Part shown: one piece after another, positions 54,701 through 62,672 of the stretch | How the letters are laid out: the number at the start of each line of letters is the position of its first letter | How positions within the stretch are numbered: the first letter of the stretch is position 1 | From: Flavobacterium inviolabile | Lineage (GTDB): Bacteria > Bacteroidota > Bacteroidia > Flavobacteriales > Flavobacteriaceae | Direction of reading: 5' to 3' | Length of the DNA: 64,000 nucleotides | Assembly (NCBI RefSeq): GCF_013389455.1 | Contig: NZ_CP058278.1 | Location: 2,914,001-2,978,000 of the forward strand | Program-made: the position numbers and the translations under genes | The notes under the pieces: generated by a model | Seen by the model: only the letters and a program-made list of their open reading frames with translations | What the model was told of the DNA's origin: nothing | Database searches by the model: none

Positions 54701-55021
54701 GGGAACAATTATCCCCGACTGTGTACTGGACGGGTCGCCAAATAAACCTTTACCACCAAAGTAGTCCCCGTTTGGCATAATCACGTGATTTCTGTCCCAG
54801 ACAGTACGGCCATCGGTATAAAAAAGTAAATCGCCGTTTGCGTTAGAAATGGAACTGCATCCTTCGTTAGTCTGAATCTGTCCGTTCGTGAGAGAGGTTA
54901 CCACTCCATTGGCATCAAAATGTATTCCGGCTCCGGCACCAAAAAACCAGTTGTTGGCTTCTCCCTGGGCAAATAAGCCTGATGTATATAAAAATAGTAT
55001 CAGAAAGTATTTTTTTATCAT
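51716..55021 (-). CDS. large secreted protein with beta-propeller, PKD and T9SS type B sorting domain
   Basis: This 1101-residue protein starts at the ATG at 55021 (MIKKYFLILF); a longer frame would need a TTG start. The signal peptide ends GLFAQ. A propeller-like region (20-400) begins NNWFFGAGAGIHFDANG. A PKD domain follows (VEWNFGDASP-type segment near 440), then four Ig-like repeats with LCDSDSDG, LCDDSSSNG and QCDFGLNPDG acid clusters that may bind calcium, and the C-terminal domain FTPNGDGYNDLWRIKG ... VNIFDRYGKLL. It should be exported by T9SS. Promoter box TATATTTG lies at 55040-55047. Confidence 0.93.
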   Translation of the reverse strand: MIKKYFLILFLYTSGLFAQGEANNWFFGAGAGIHFDANGVVTSLTNGQIQTNEGCSSISNANGDLLFYTDGRTVWDRNHVIMPNGDYFGGKGLFGDPSSTQSGIIVPKPNDPNTYYIFTVDEPHHDNAATYPARNTGFTESQDDGYNNGFNYSTVNLQLTGSNGSIGNITNRNKHLITYDTNPNGDEIKYKCSEKITAVKDASGGYWVITHFINRFYAFRVTSTGVSQTPVVSTVDPYITLSGYRRNAIGYLKASPNGQKLAIAHSQNGTQTGETTNDGSVYLYDFDKNTGIVSNPVALINSVNAYGIEFSAETKKLYASIRESNVNSIAQFDLESANIPGSILNISNTTATGALQLGPDKKIYFTNSATIHLSVINNPEETGSLAGFVMNAITLSSGLATLGLPPFITSVFYPSFQVANTCFGDTTTFTMPASLTNQAYTSIEWNFGDASPVSNAVAPTHVYAAPGDYPVSVTVVINGNAVTNSETITIYEVPVANPVGNLQLCDSDSDGLTQINLQQQTGSILGTQSPTVFEVLYFLSPADAASNQNAIDPTNFTNTVPSFTLYARVQNRSNSACFAVTSFQVTVTPKPVVTVLTDYALCDDSSSNGFETFDLQTKIAGILGTQNAADRAISFHATQADADAGSNALPYLFTNTNANSQEIYVRIENTTNTNCYSTKSFFLKVNTPPVVSPATLVQCDFGLNPDGFTTFNLNEADAVLTNGNANRITTFFLNNADAVANTASLNPVYTNISNPQQLSVRVTDTQTGCYSITTLSLHVNTTATQELVMNGCSDNGYYTFNLTGLGLETSTNTVKYYSSVTDALLEQNELNTAFTNTTIGFQTVYARVESNNDCEGVHEIKLYIRRLPALATDASPKLCTDQPVTPLLLTSGIASANGYQFLWSTGATTPTISVITPGVYTVAVTNVYGCSAIRTLTVEPSNVATVTAIEVEDLTENNTITVYVTGSSNHYVYGIDAPDGPFQDSNFFDNVATGIHTVYIRDFNGCGTIAKQVAVLGIPKYFTPNGDGYNDLWRIKGAANSLYKNSIVNIFDRYGKLLRQMKASEGWNGIYNNQPLPATDYWYVVYLQDGREVKGHFTLKR

Positions 55022-55039
55022 ATAATTATAGAAAGGGAT

Positions 55040-55047
55040 CAAATATA
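55040..55047 (-). promoter_or_regulatory. TAnnTTTG -7 promoter box of the T9SS protein gene
   Basis: The minus strand reads TATATTTG, 18 bp before the ATG at 55021. Confidence 0.55.
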
Positions 55048-55245
55048 AAGTATTATCTGTTATTGTCTGCCGGTATACTTAATATTCACTAAAACATTAA
55101 AAACAAACAATTTGTAGTGTTAATTGTTATTATTCTCTGCTTTTCAGGAAAAATTAATAGCTAATCCATAAAAAAAAGGGGATTTTTCCCCTGTTTTGTC
55201 TTTTAGTGATCCACTATTTTTGTTCTAATAAAAATCGAATTTACA

Positions 55246-55455
55246 ATGAAATCAAGAGGACTAACGGTTGTATACTTTTTAATGGCTATCTATTCGTTTA
55301 CGCAGCTTTATTTTTATTTTGATAATCTGGATTTTACGACCGAATTATTCAATACATTAATCATACTGCTGACGATCATTATTACGCTGATTATCGTAGC
55401 TTCCAATATTACTGTTTTCATCATCCGTAAAAAACGATATCTTAACCGGAAATAA
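55246..55455 (+). CDS. small membrane protein, hypothetical
   Basis: This 69-residue protein has two helices (about 6-24, 34-60) and a very basic end (RKKRYLNRK). Its last 14 bp overlap the menC stop on the opposite strand. No family is recognised. The purine-rich AATGAAATC context and clean helices favour a real gene. Confidence 0.6.
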   Translation: MKSRGLTVVYFLMAIYSFTQLYFYFDNLDFTTELFNTLIILLTIIITLIIVASNITVFIIRKKRYLNRK

Positions 55456-56494
55456 AGACGCTGCTTGTTTCCCAGCCGGTTTTACCCTGGTTATACCAAA
55501 GCTGGCCGTCAACTACTTCTAACGGGCATTCAAAATTATTCGTATATAGAGCACCAGTACCTAATCCTTGCGGCATCGGATTTTGTAACGTAAACGTCCA
55601 CTGGGCAATAGCATTCAGCCCGATATTGCTTTCCAGTGCCGAGGTTATCCACCAGCCGATATTATGCTTTTCCGCAAGGTCTATCCATTCCTTTGAGCCG
55701 CGGAAACCGCCAACCAGACTCGGTTTTAAAATAATATACTGCGGTTTTATCTGTACCAACAAAGCTTCTTTATCTTCCGGTTTAAAAATACCTATCAACT
55801 CCTCATCCAGCGCAATCGGAAAAGGAGTTTCCCGGCACAATTGTGCCATTACGGCAACATTGCCCTGCTTAACCGGCTGTTCGATACTGTGCAGTTCAAA
55901 TTCGGACAGTTGTTGTAGTTTCTCCAATGCCTTATCGTTAGAAAAAGCACCGTTAGCATCTACCCGGATCTCAACCGTTCCGGCATCAAAGTTATTCCGG
56001 ATAAAAGCCAGCAGATCCAGTTCTTTCTGAAAATCAATAGCACCAATTTTCAGCTTGATACAATGGAATCCCTGGGCCAGTTTTTCTTCGATCTGGGTTT
56101 TCATAAAGGATTCTTCCCCCATCCAGACCAGGCCGTTTATCAGGATGCTTTTCCGGGATCCGGTAAAATCAGACGGGAATAACAAAAAAGGATCCTGAGC
56201 GGCTAACGACCGGAATGCCATTTCCACTCCAAACTGAATGGACGGAAACTCCTGCAATGATTCCCAGAGTTTATCTTCTCCCAAATGGATGTTCCCGCAA
56301 ACCCAGCGCAGTTTTTCTTCATAGTCCGGCCGGTCATCCACACTGAGCGTTCGCAATATTCCACACTCGCCTATTCCTTTTTTACCATCTTTTTCAAGCA
56401 GGATAAACCAGGTTTCTTTTTCAGTCAGTATACCGCGGGATGTCCCGGATGGTCTTTTGAATTGCAGCGTGTATTTTTGATAAGATGCTTTCAT
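55442..56494 (-). CDS. menC: o-succinylbenzoate synthase
   Basis: This 350-residue enolase-superfamily enzyme dehydrates SHCHC to o-succinylbenzoate in menaquinone synthesis. Visible are the catalytic lysine pair in CIKLKIGAI (near 131), metal ligands D in VDANGAF and E in SIEQPV, and the later lysine in ILKPSLVGGF. The ATG at 56494 (MKASYQK) is chosen; the frame extends upstream into simple repeats that are not coding. It is separated from the MBL gene by that repeat cluster. Confidence 0.92.
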   Translation of the reverse strand: MKASYQKYTLQFKRPSGTSRGILTEKETWFILLEKDGKKGIGECGILRTLSVDDRPDYEEKLRWVCGNIHLGEDKLWESLQEFPSIQFGVEMAFRSLAAQDPFLLFPSDFTGSRKSILINGLVWMGEESFMKTQIEEKLAQGFHCIKLKIGAIDFQKELDLLAFIRNNFDAGTVEIRVDANGAFSNDKALEKLQQLSEFELHSIEQPVKQGNVAVMAQLCRETPFPIALDEELIGIFKPEDKEALLVQIKPQYIILKPSLVGGFRGSKEWIDLAEKHNIGWWITSALESNIGLNAIAQWTFTLQNPMPQGLGTGALYTNNFECPLEVVDGQLWYNQGKTGWETSSVFISG

Positions 56495-56499
56495 AGGGA

Positions 56500-56721
56500 T
56501 GATATACGATATATGATTTATGAGGGATGATATACGAAGTTTGATTTGTGAGGTTTGATTTGTGAGGTTTGATTTACGATATACGATATATGAAGTTAGG
56601 ATACTTACTTCTAACCTCATATATCAAATATCAACCTTTATCTATGAATACGAATTTAGAATACTTCTAACCTCGTATATCAAATATCAACCTTAATTTA
56701 TGATACTTCTAACTTCTAATA
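56500..56721. repeat. intergenic repeat cluster (TTTGATWTRYGAGG-type)
   Basis: The left half has tandem copies related to TTTGATTTGTGAGG and GATATACGATATATGA. The right half has three direct units (starting 56607, 56663 and about 56704, period near 56 bp) of the complementary sense, ACTTCTAACCTCATATATC and variants. The two halves form an imperfect inverted repeat around 56576-56623. Related words occur at 7609-7632 and 63868-63930. Confidence 0.75.
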
Positions 56722-57399
56722 TCATAAATCAATTGAAGCCCCTATTTCCAGCAGCATCAGATCTTTTCCTTTATTGAAAAACTTGCGGATGGATTCTTCG
56801 TGGTTGATTTCGATATAGCCGAACGTATCAAAATGATAGCCTAAAACCTTATCGCATTCCAGGAAATCCGATGCAATAATGGCATCTTCCACATCCATCG
56901 TAAAGTTACTGCCAATCGGTAAGATTGCCAGGTCTAGTTTGGTGCGCATCGGGATCAGCTTCATGTCCATTGTCAATGCGGTATCGCCGGCAATATAGAT
57001 GTTTTTATGTTCGCCTTCAATGACAAATCCGCCCGGTTGTCCGCCGTAACTGCCGTCCGGGAAGGAACTGGTGTGTAAGGCAATTACATATTTTACGGTA
57101 CCAAAATCAAATTTCCAGCTTCCGCCGTGATTCATCGGGTGATACGAAAATCCTTTATTGCCAAAATGACTGGCTATTTCATAGTTCGATACAATTACCG
57201 CATTCGTTCTTTTAGCAATGGCTTCCACGTCCAGAATATGATCGCTATGGGCATGTGTCAGCAGGATGTAATCCGCCTGAAGCGTATTAATATCAATATG
57301 TGCCGCTTTCGGGTTTCCGGTAATAAACGGGTCAACAAGAAGGTGTTTACCGCTGATCTCGATTCCTAAACAAGCGTGTCCGTAAAAAGTAATTTTCAT
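56722..57399 (-). CDS. metal-dependent hydrolase of the metallo-beta-lactamase fold (UPF0173)
   Basis: This 225-residue protein has the MBL metal motif LTHAHSDHILD (H-x-H-x-D-H) near residue 49, LLVDPFITGNP before it, and later metal ligands in NHGGSW, AGDTALTMD and GYHFDTFG. UPF0173 proteins are conserved but their substrate is not established. It lies 10 bp after menA, in the menaquinone cluster. Confidence 0.9.
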   Translation of the reverse strand: MKITFYGHACLGIEISGKHLLVDPFITGNPKAAHIDINTLQADYILLTHAHSDHILDVEAIAKRTNAVIVSNYEIASHFGNKGFSYHPMNHGGSWKFDFGTVKYVIALHTSSFPDGSYGGQPGGFVIEGEHKNIYIAGDTALTMDMKLIPMRTKLDLAILPIGSNFTMDVEDAIIASDFLECDKVLGYHFDTFGYIEINHEESIRKFFNKGKDLMLLEIGASIDL

Positions 57400-57409
57400 A
57401 GTCGTGAGG

Positions 57410-58318
57410 TTAAAAGGTTAGTACTACAGATAATAAAACCGCAAAAAGGAAGGTGCTTAAAGCGACCTTTTTAAGTTCCGGATCCAATGCTCCGGGTTCT
57501 TTATTGGCGGCTACTGTTTTTAAATGTTTCAATAAGGGAATATAGGACAGTACAAACAGGTATTGTTTCCACTCAAAACCGGAAAGGTAGGCAAACAGCA
57601 ATCCTAAAATCATGGCTGCTACCACTATAAACAGGTGGTAGTTTTTAGCATTTTGAGCACCAATTTTAACCACCAGTGTATTTTTTCCTGCTTTTATATC
57701 GGATTCCCGGTCTCTCATATTGTTCAGGTTTAGAACGGCAACACTCAACAGGCCAATCGCAACTGCCGGCAGCAAAAGCTTATAGTCAACCGCCTGTTCA
57801 AAAAGGAAGTTGGTTCCTAAAACACTTACCAGTCCGAAGAAGATAAAAACAAACAAATCGCCCAATCCTCTGTATCCGTAAGCCGATTTTCCAACGGTAT
57901 ATTTGATCGCCGCCGTGATCGCCGCTAATCCCAATACAAAAAAGAAAAGGGAAAAGCCAAAGTTATCTTTTCCGAAAGAAGCATAAATCAGCGCTACAGC
58001 AATAATCAGCGTAGCAACAGAAACGATTATGATCCCTTTTTTCATCTGTTCCGGCGTGATCGCTCCGCTCTGTATCGCACGCTGCGGTCCTACTCTGTCC
58101 TTGTTATCGGTACCTTTTACCCCGTCGCCATAGTCATTTGCAAAATTTGACAGCACCTGTAAGCCCAAAGTAGTTAAAAATGCTAATCCGAAAATCAGCC
58201 AGTAATTCGCGTTATCCGAATATTGTTTGTAAGCATAAAAAGTGCCCACTAATATTCCTGAAATGGAAAGCGGTAATGTTCTTAATCGTGCGGCTTCAAG
58301 CCATATTTTTGCATTCAT
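57410..58318 (-). CDS. menA: 1,4-dihydroxy-2-naphthoate polyprenyltransferase
   Basis: This 302-residue membrane enzyme attaches the prenyl tail to dihydroxynaphthoate, making demethylmenaquinone. It has eight to nine helices, the first Asp motif NFANDYGDGVKGTDNKDRVGP, and the second in NNMRDRESDIKAGKNTL. The location with menB, menC and the MBL gene supports the assignment over other UbiA relatives. It begins 34 bp after a PH-domain gene. Confidence 0.94.
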   Translation of the reverse strand: MNAKIWLEAARLRTLPLSISGILVGTFYAYKQYSDNANYWLIFGLAFLTTLGLQVLSNFANDYGDGVKGTDNKDRVGPQRAIQSGAITPEQMKKGIIIVSVATLIIAVALIYASFGKDNFGFSLFFFVLGLAAITAAIKYTVGKSAYGYRGLGDLFVFIFFGLVSVLGTNFLFEQAVDYKLLLPAVAIGLLSVAVLNLNNMRDRESDIKAGKNTLVVKIGAQNAKNYHLFIVVAAMILGLLFAYLSGFEWKQYLFVLSYIPLLKHLKTVAANKEPGALDPELKKVALSTFLFAVLLSVVLTF

Positions 58319-58352
58319 TTTTTATTTTTTACAACTTATAATTTCTTTTTAT

Positions 58353-59855
58353 TTACATCCAGTTTTTATCTGATGCTTCCACCTGGTACAGCCAGAGGTT
58401 AACCAGCTCTTTAATATGGGTATAATTTCCCAGATGGAACGACACATTACCACCGGCGGTATAAAGCGTTACGCTTCCGATATTCACACTTTTATGCCAA
58501 AATAGCTGACTGGTACTGATGGCCTGTATTTTGTGCGGTTCGATAATCTGATGTTCTATATCCCAGGCGCCCTGCTGACTGATTATAAAATTTTCTGTCA
58601 CAAACAGGCGGCTGTTTCTAAAGCTGAAATACAGCAATATTCCCGTAAACGTAATGTATAGCGGTACAAAAATAAGATATTCCTGAATTGGTAGTATGGT
58701 ATACCGGTCTAAGAAAAACAAAACCGTTAGCGGTAATACAATATAAAGAACCACAGCCACTATCAATCTTCTGTAATTGGGCAGTAATGCCACTCCTTTT
58801 TGGGGAATTTCCCGGAACAGCAAGGTTAGTATTTCATCGCGTTCCCGTTCATTACATCCCGGTATTTCAATTGCGGATTTGTCTTTTTCGTCATGCGCAT
58901 CGGCATTACCGGAAGCCTGACGGATTTTTATGTTCAGTACATTCATTTTCTTTTGCAGAAAATTTCTGCTGGTGGTAACCAACTGTACTTTTTCCGGCCG
59001 GATAATGGTGTTTTTTGTATTCAGCAATCCGTAAGACAATAAAAGCGAGCGTCCCTGTTTGGCCATTTTAAAGTCAAAATACTTGATGATGGTTCTGCCA
59101 AGGTTGATAACCAGTAGTAATCCAAGCAGCATGACAATAAAAATAGTTGCCGAATACATCGCTAAACTTTCATCAATATAGTTATTGATCTGGTCGCCTT
59201 CTATTTCGTTGCTTTTGGTGAAGTTCTGAATGTTTTCATAAACCGTTCCGAAGAAGGCAATCAGTAATGCCAGGCTTCTAACGTAATTAGACGTCAGCCC
59301 TATTTTGACAAGGCTTAAAAAACTGATACTGATAAAAGGTTCCTTTTCCGGCAAAACAGGGGTTTCCTCACTTTCCTGTACCGTTTTTGCAGCGGTTTGT
59401 TCTCCTTTGAGTAATCTTGCTTTTAATGCCTGTGCCAGTTCTTCCGAAACCGCTTTTATGACCGCTTCTTTTTTCGCACTTCCGGCAGTATCCACATCCA
59501 GCGCATGCACACCTATTATTTTTTGTATAAAGGACTGGTTAATATTGACCTGCTGGATTTTGTTGAGCTGGATGGCGATCTTTGTTTTATTCAATACGCC
59601 TTTATTGATGATAAACTCTTCGTTTTCTTCATCAATATGAAAGGTAAAGTTCCGGTATTGCAGGTAGGCAAAAACACCGATCACCGCTATAATTCCCACA
59701 ATACCCAGCACCACATATACTTTGTTTACCTCGTTAAATTTAAAAAGCCAGACAAGCAGTATCGGCCATAAACCCCTGATTATTTTTTGGAACGAATCGG
59801 TAAACATGACCAACACGCCAATAAGTGACTGTCTTTGCGGTTGGTTAAAGTTCAT
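58353..59855 (-). CDS. PH-domain membrane protein (YdbT-like)
   Basis: This 500-residue protein has about six membrane helices and three bacterial PH (bPH2) domains, recognisable by repeats such as FIINKGVLNKTKIAIQLNKIQQVNINQ near 85 and FIISQQGAWDIEHQIIEPHKIQAIS near 425. Its start overlaps the preceding PH gene by 11 bp, and the two form the usual YdbS/YdbT pair. Function is not established. It lies inside the men cluster between menB and menA. Confidence 0.88.
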   Translation of the reverse strand: MNFNQPQRQSLIGVLVMFTDSFQKIIRGLWPILLVWLFKFNEVNKVYVVLGIVGIIAVIGVFAYLQYRNFTFHIDEENEEFIINKGVLNKTKIAIQLNKIQQVNINQSFIQKIIGVHALDVDTAGSAKKEAVIKAVSEELAQALKARLLKGEQTAAKTVQESEETPVLPEKEPFISISFLSLVKIGLTSNYVRSLALLIAFFGTVYENIQNFTKSNEIEGDQINNYIDESLAMYSATIFIVMLLGLLLVINLGRTIIKYFDFKMAKQGRSLLLSYGLLNTKNTIIRPEKVQLVTTSRNFLQKKMNVLNIKIRQASGNADAHDEKDKSAIEIPGCNERERDEILTLLFREIPQKGVALLPNYRRLIVAVVLYIVLPLTVLFFLDRYTILPIQEYLIFVPLYITFTGILLYFSFRNSRLFVTENFIISQQGAWDIEHQIIEPHKIQAISTSQLFWHKSVNIGSVTLYTAGGNVSFHLGNYTHIKELVNLWLYQVEASDKNWM

Positions 59856-60405
59856 CTTCAGACGGCGTTATGGCAGTTGTTTCTTTAGTGGTATGATTCA
59901 ATTTTGTCATCAGCAGTTGCTTGATGTTTTCGGCATGTTCTTTTTCAATTCCGGGAATATTAATATCGCTGTCTCCGCCACCGGCAGTAAAGATCTCAAT
60001 AGCGGCCAGTCCCAGTTTTCCGGAAACGAATCCCTGATGTAAGGCAACGTGCTGCACTCTGCTGTATGGAATGATGATTGTTTTGGTGGCAATAACCCCG
60101 CTTCGGAACAATACATCATGCTGGCGGAAAGCAAATCCTTTTTTGCGGAAGCTCAACAGGGAAAAGAAGGTCACAATTGCTCCGAAAACCGCTATTCCGA
60201 TTCCTGTTCCCAGCAATAATTCCCGGGAAACCAATTCCGGATTCACCACCAGCAATATCCCGGCTATCACTATTAAAACAAGTATAAAAACGGCAATATG
60301 CAGTATGATGACCTTTTTATAATCCGGATGCAACGCGGTAAACGGTACGGTTTCAAACCTGGGCAGTGTGGTGGTATCGATAGGGGTATTGGTAAATTGC
60401 TCCAT
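59845..60405 (-). CDS. PH-domain membrane protein (YdbS-like)
   Basis: This 186-residue protein has two helices (about 27-75) followed by one bPH2 domain with FRQHDVLFRSGVIATKTIIIPYSRVQHVALHQGFVSGKLGLAAIEIFTA. It pairs with the larger PH protein by an 11-bp overlap. A hairpin at 60432-60461 separates it from menB. Confidence 0.88.
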   Translation of the reverse strand: MEQFTNTPIDTTTLPRFETVPFTALHPDYKKVIILHIAVFILVLIVIAGILLVVNPELVSRELLLGTGIGIAVFGAIVTFFSLLSFRKKGFAFRQHDVLFRSGVIATKTIIIPYSRVQHVALHQGFVSGKLGLAAIEIFTAGGGDSDINIPGIEKEHAENIKQLLMTKLNHTTKETTAITPSEDEL

Positions 60406-60431
60406 TCTTGGGTCTGTATTTGTTATAAAAC

Positions 60432-60461
60432 AATTGGCTTATGAAAATTCACAAGCCAATT
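60432..60461 (-). terminator. hairpin between menB and the PH genes, weak terminator candidate
   Basis: AATTGGCTT pairs perfectly with AAGCCAATT across 12 bases. On the minus strand it is followed by GTTTTATAAC, a poor T-run, so read-through into the downstream genes is likely. Confidence 0.5.
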
Positions 60462-60485
60462 CTAATGTTATTGCTTTTCACGCTG

Positions 60486-61325
60486 TTAAGGCAGCCATTT
60501 CTTTTCAAAGTTTGGCTTACGTTTTTCTAAGAACGCATCTCTTCCTTCTTTAGCTTCGTCTGTCATATAGGCCAAACGGGTCGCTTCACCGGCAAAAACC
60601 TGTTGCCCTACCATACCGTCATCGGTTAAGTTCATCGCAAATTTCAGCATTTTTATAGAGGTCGGCGATTTGGCTAAAATTTCCTGTGCCCATTCATAAG
60701 CGGTATCTTCCAGTTCGGCATGCGGGATTACCGCATTGACCATTCCCATTTCGAAAGCTTCCTGTGCCGAATAGTTGCGGCCTAAAAAGAAGATCTCACG
60801 GGCTTTTTTCTGACCAACCATTTTGGCAAGATATGCAGAACCGTAACCACCGTCAAAGCTGGTTACATCGGCATCCGTTTGTTTGAAAATAGCGTGTTCC
60901 TTACTGGCTAACGTTAAGTCGCAAACCACATGCAGACTGTGTCCGCCGCCAACAGCCCAACCCGGAACCACCGCGATAACGGCTTTCGGCATAAAACGGA
61001 TTAAGCGTTGTACTTCTAATATATTTAAACGGTGCATGCCGTCATCGCCAACATATCCCTGATGACCTCTTGCTTTCTGGTCACCGCCGCTGCAAAATGA
61101 GTAAACACCGTCTTTAGAAGATGGTCCTTCTGCAGAAAGCAGCACTACTCCGATGGAAGTATCTTCCTGGGCATCATAAAATGCCTGGTATAATTCACTG
61201 GTTGTTTTAGGACGAAAAGCATTACGGACATCCGGACGATTAAAAGCGATACGCGCTACTCCATTGCATTTTTTATAGGTTATATCTTCGAATTCCCGAA
61301 CTGTCTGCCAGTTTATTGTATTCAT
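60486..61325 (-). CDS. menB: 1,4-dihydroxy-2-naphthoyl-CoA synthase
   Basis: This 279-residue crotonase-fold enzyme closes the second ring in menaquinone synthesis. Visible are ARIAFNRPDVRNAFRPKT, CSGGDQKARGHQGYVGDD with the family-specific loop, VPGWAVGGGHSLHVVCDLTLAS, and FDGGYGSAYLAKMVGQKKAREIFFLGR. It is the first gene of the minus-strand men cluster. Confidence 0.97.
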   Translation of the reverse strand: MNTINWQTVREFEDITYKKCNGVARIAFNRPDVRNAFRPKTTSELYQAFYDAQEDTSIGVVLLSAEGPSSKDGVYSFCSGGDQKARGHQGYVGDDGMHRLNILEVQRLIRFMPKAVIAVVPGWAVGGGHSLHVVCDLTLASKEHAIFKQTDADVTSFDGGYGSAYLAKMVGQKKAREIFFLGRNYSAQEAFEMGMVNAVIPHAELEDTAYEWAQEILAKSPTSIKMLKFAMNLTDDGMVGQQVFAGEATRLAYMTDEAKEGRDAFLEKRKPNFEKKWLP

Positions 61326-61395
61326 ATTTTTAAATTTTACCGTAAAAATAAATCATTTTTTGCATTATCTTGCACTTCCAAAAAATTATAATGTA

Positions 61396-62514
61396 ATGAA
61401 AAAAATTTTTGTTTCAGTAGCGTTCTTAGGGTTGATTTTTTCAGCACAGGCTCAAAAATATGAATTCCAAACAGTTACTGACTTAGAAGCTTTACCGGTA
61501 ATCAGTCAGGGCAATAGCGGAACCTGCTGGAGTTTTTCGGCTTCGTCTTTTTTAGAGTCGGAAGTAATCCGTTTGACCGGAAAGAAAATTGACCTTTCGG
61601 AAATGTACCAGGTGCGCAACACCTATCCGAAAAAAGCGGAAAACTATGTAATGCGCCAGGGAAAAGCACAATTTGGAGAAGGCGGTTTAGCACATGATGT
61701 GATTAACAGTGTTGCCGAATACGGAATTGTTCCGAATGAGGCATTTACCGGATTAAACGGTACGTCAGACACCTATAATCACGCCGAAATGGTTGCCGTT
61801 ATCGAAAGCATGCTAAAAACCTACGTTGACAATCCGGAAAAAAAACTTTCCCCAAACTGGAAAAAAGCCATCAGTGCCGTTTTAGACATCTATATAGGTA
61901 AGAATGTAACCGAGTTTACTTATGAAGGTAAAAAATATACGCCGAAGAGCTTTTTGGCAATGACCAAAATTAATCCTAAAGAGTATGTTACCATCACTTC
62001 TTTTACCCATGTACCCAATTACAGTACGTTTATTTTAAACGTGCCGGATAACTTTTCTAACGGAAGTTTTTACAACATGCCGTTGGATGAATTTATCAGC
62101 AATATCGACAATGCGCTGGCAACAGGTTATACCGTTGAATTGGATTGTGACGTAAGTGAGCCTACCTTCTCCGGAAAATACGGTGTTGCCGTGATCCCGG
62201 AAAACAGCGAGGATAACAAAACGATCTTAACAGAGATCAAACCGGAAAAAGCAATCACTCCGGAATTCCGTCAGGCAGAATTTGAAAACCTTTCTACCCA
62301 GGACGACCATTTAATGCACATTGTTGGAAAAGTAAAGGATCAGAAAGGGACTGTTTACTATAAAGTGAAAAATTCCTGGGGAACCGATGCCAGCAGAGTT
62401 GCCAATGGCGGTTATGTGTATATGAGCGTTCCTTATATGAAATTAAAAGCGATATCGGTAATGGTTCATAAAGATGCGCTTTTAAAAGACACTAAAAAGA
62501 AATTAGCCTTATAA
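61396..62514 (+). CDS. exported C1-family (papain/bleomycin hydrolase-like) peptidase
   Basis: This 372-residue protein starts at the ATG at 61396 (MKKIFVSVAF); the signal peptide ends SAQAQ. The catalytic Cys is C44 in QGNSGTCWSFSASSFLESE, the His is in DHLMHIVGKVK and the Asn in KVKNSWGTD, matching the bleomycin-hydrolase branch. Residues 100-280 include insertions typical of that branch. It is exported, unlike classical BLMH, so it probably digests peptides in the periplasm or outside. Confidence 0.9.
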   Translation: MKKIFVSVAFLGLIFSAQAQKYEFQTVTDLEALPVISQGNSGTCWSFSASSFLESEVIRLTGKKIDLSEMYQVRNTYPKKAENYVMRQGKAQFGEGGLAHDVINSVAEYGIVPNEAFTGLNGTSDTYNHAEMVAVIESMLKTYVDNPEKKLSPNWKKAISAVLDIYIGKNVTEFTYEGKKYTPKSFLAMTKINPKEYVTITSFTHVPNYSTFILNVPDNFSNGSFYNMPLDEFISNIDNALATGYTVELDCDVSEPTFSGKYGVAVIPENSEDNKTILTEIKPEKAITPEFRQAEFENLSTQDDHLMHIVGKVKDQKGTVYYKVKNSWGTDASRVANGGYVYMSVPYMKLKAISVMVHKDALLKDTKKKLAL

Positions 62515-62541
62515 CAATAAATTGTTTCAAAAGTGAAATTT

Positions 62542-62570
62542 AGCCTGTATGTAATTACAGGCTTTTTTTA
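62542..62570 (+). terminator. rho-independent terminator
   Basis: AGCCTGTA pairs with TACAGGCT and is followed by seven T residues, 28 bp after the C1 peptidase stop. Confidence 0.85.
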
Positions 62571-62631
62571 TGTGTTGAAAATTTAACAGAAATTAATTCC
62601 TTTTAGGATTTTAAAAACAATTTGGGTTATT

Positions 62632-62639
62632 TATATTTG
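62632..62639 (+). promoter_or_regulatory. TAnnTTTG -7 promoter box of the serine hydrolase gene
   Basis: TATATTTG lies 33 bp before the ATG at 62673, and inside a longer frame beginning 62622, which supports the later start. Confidence 0.55.
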
Positions 62640-62672
62640 CCTTTACCAAAATTTTACAAGGAACACTTTTCA

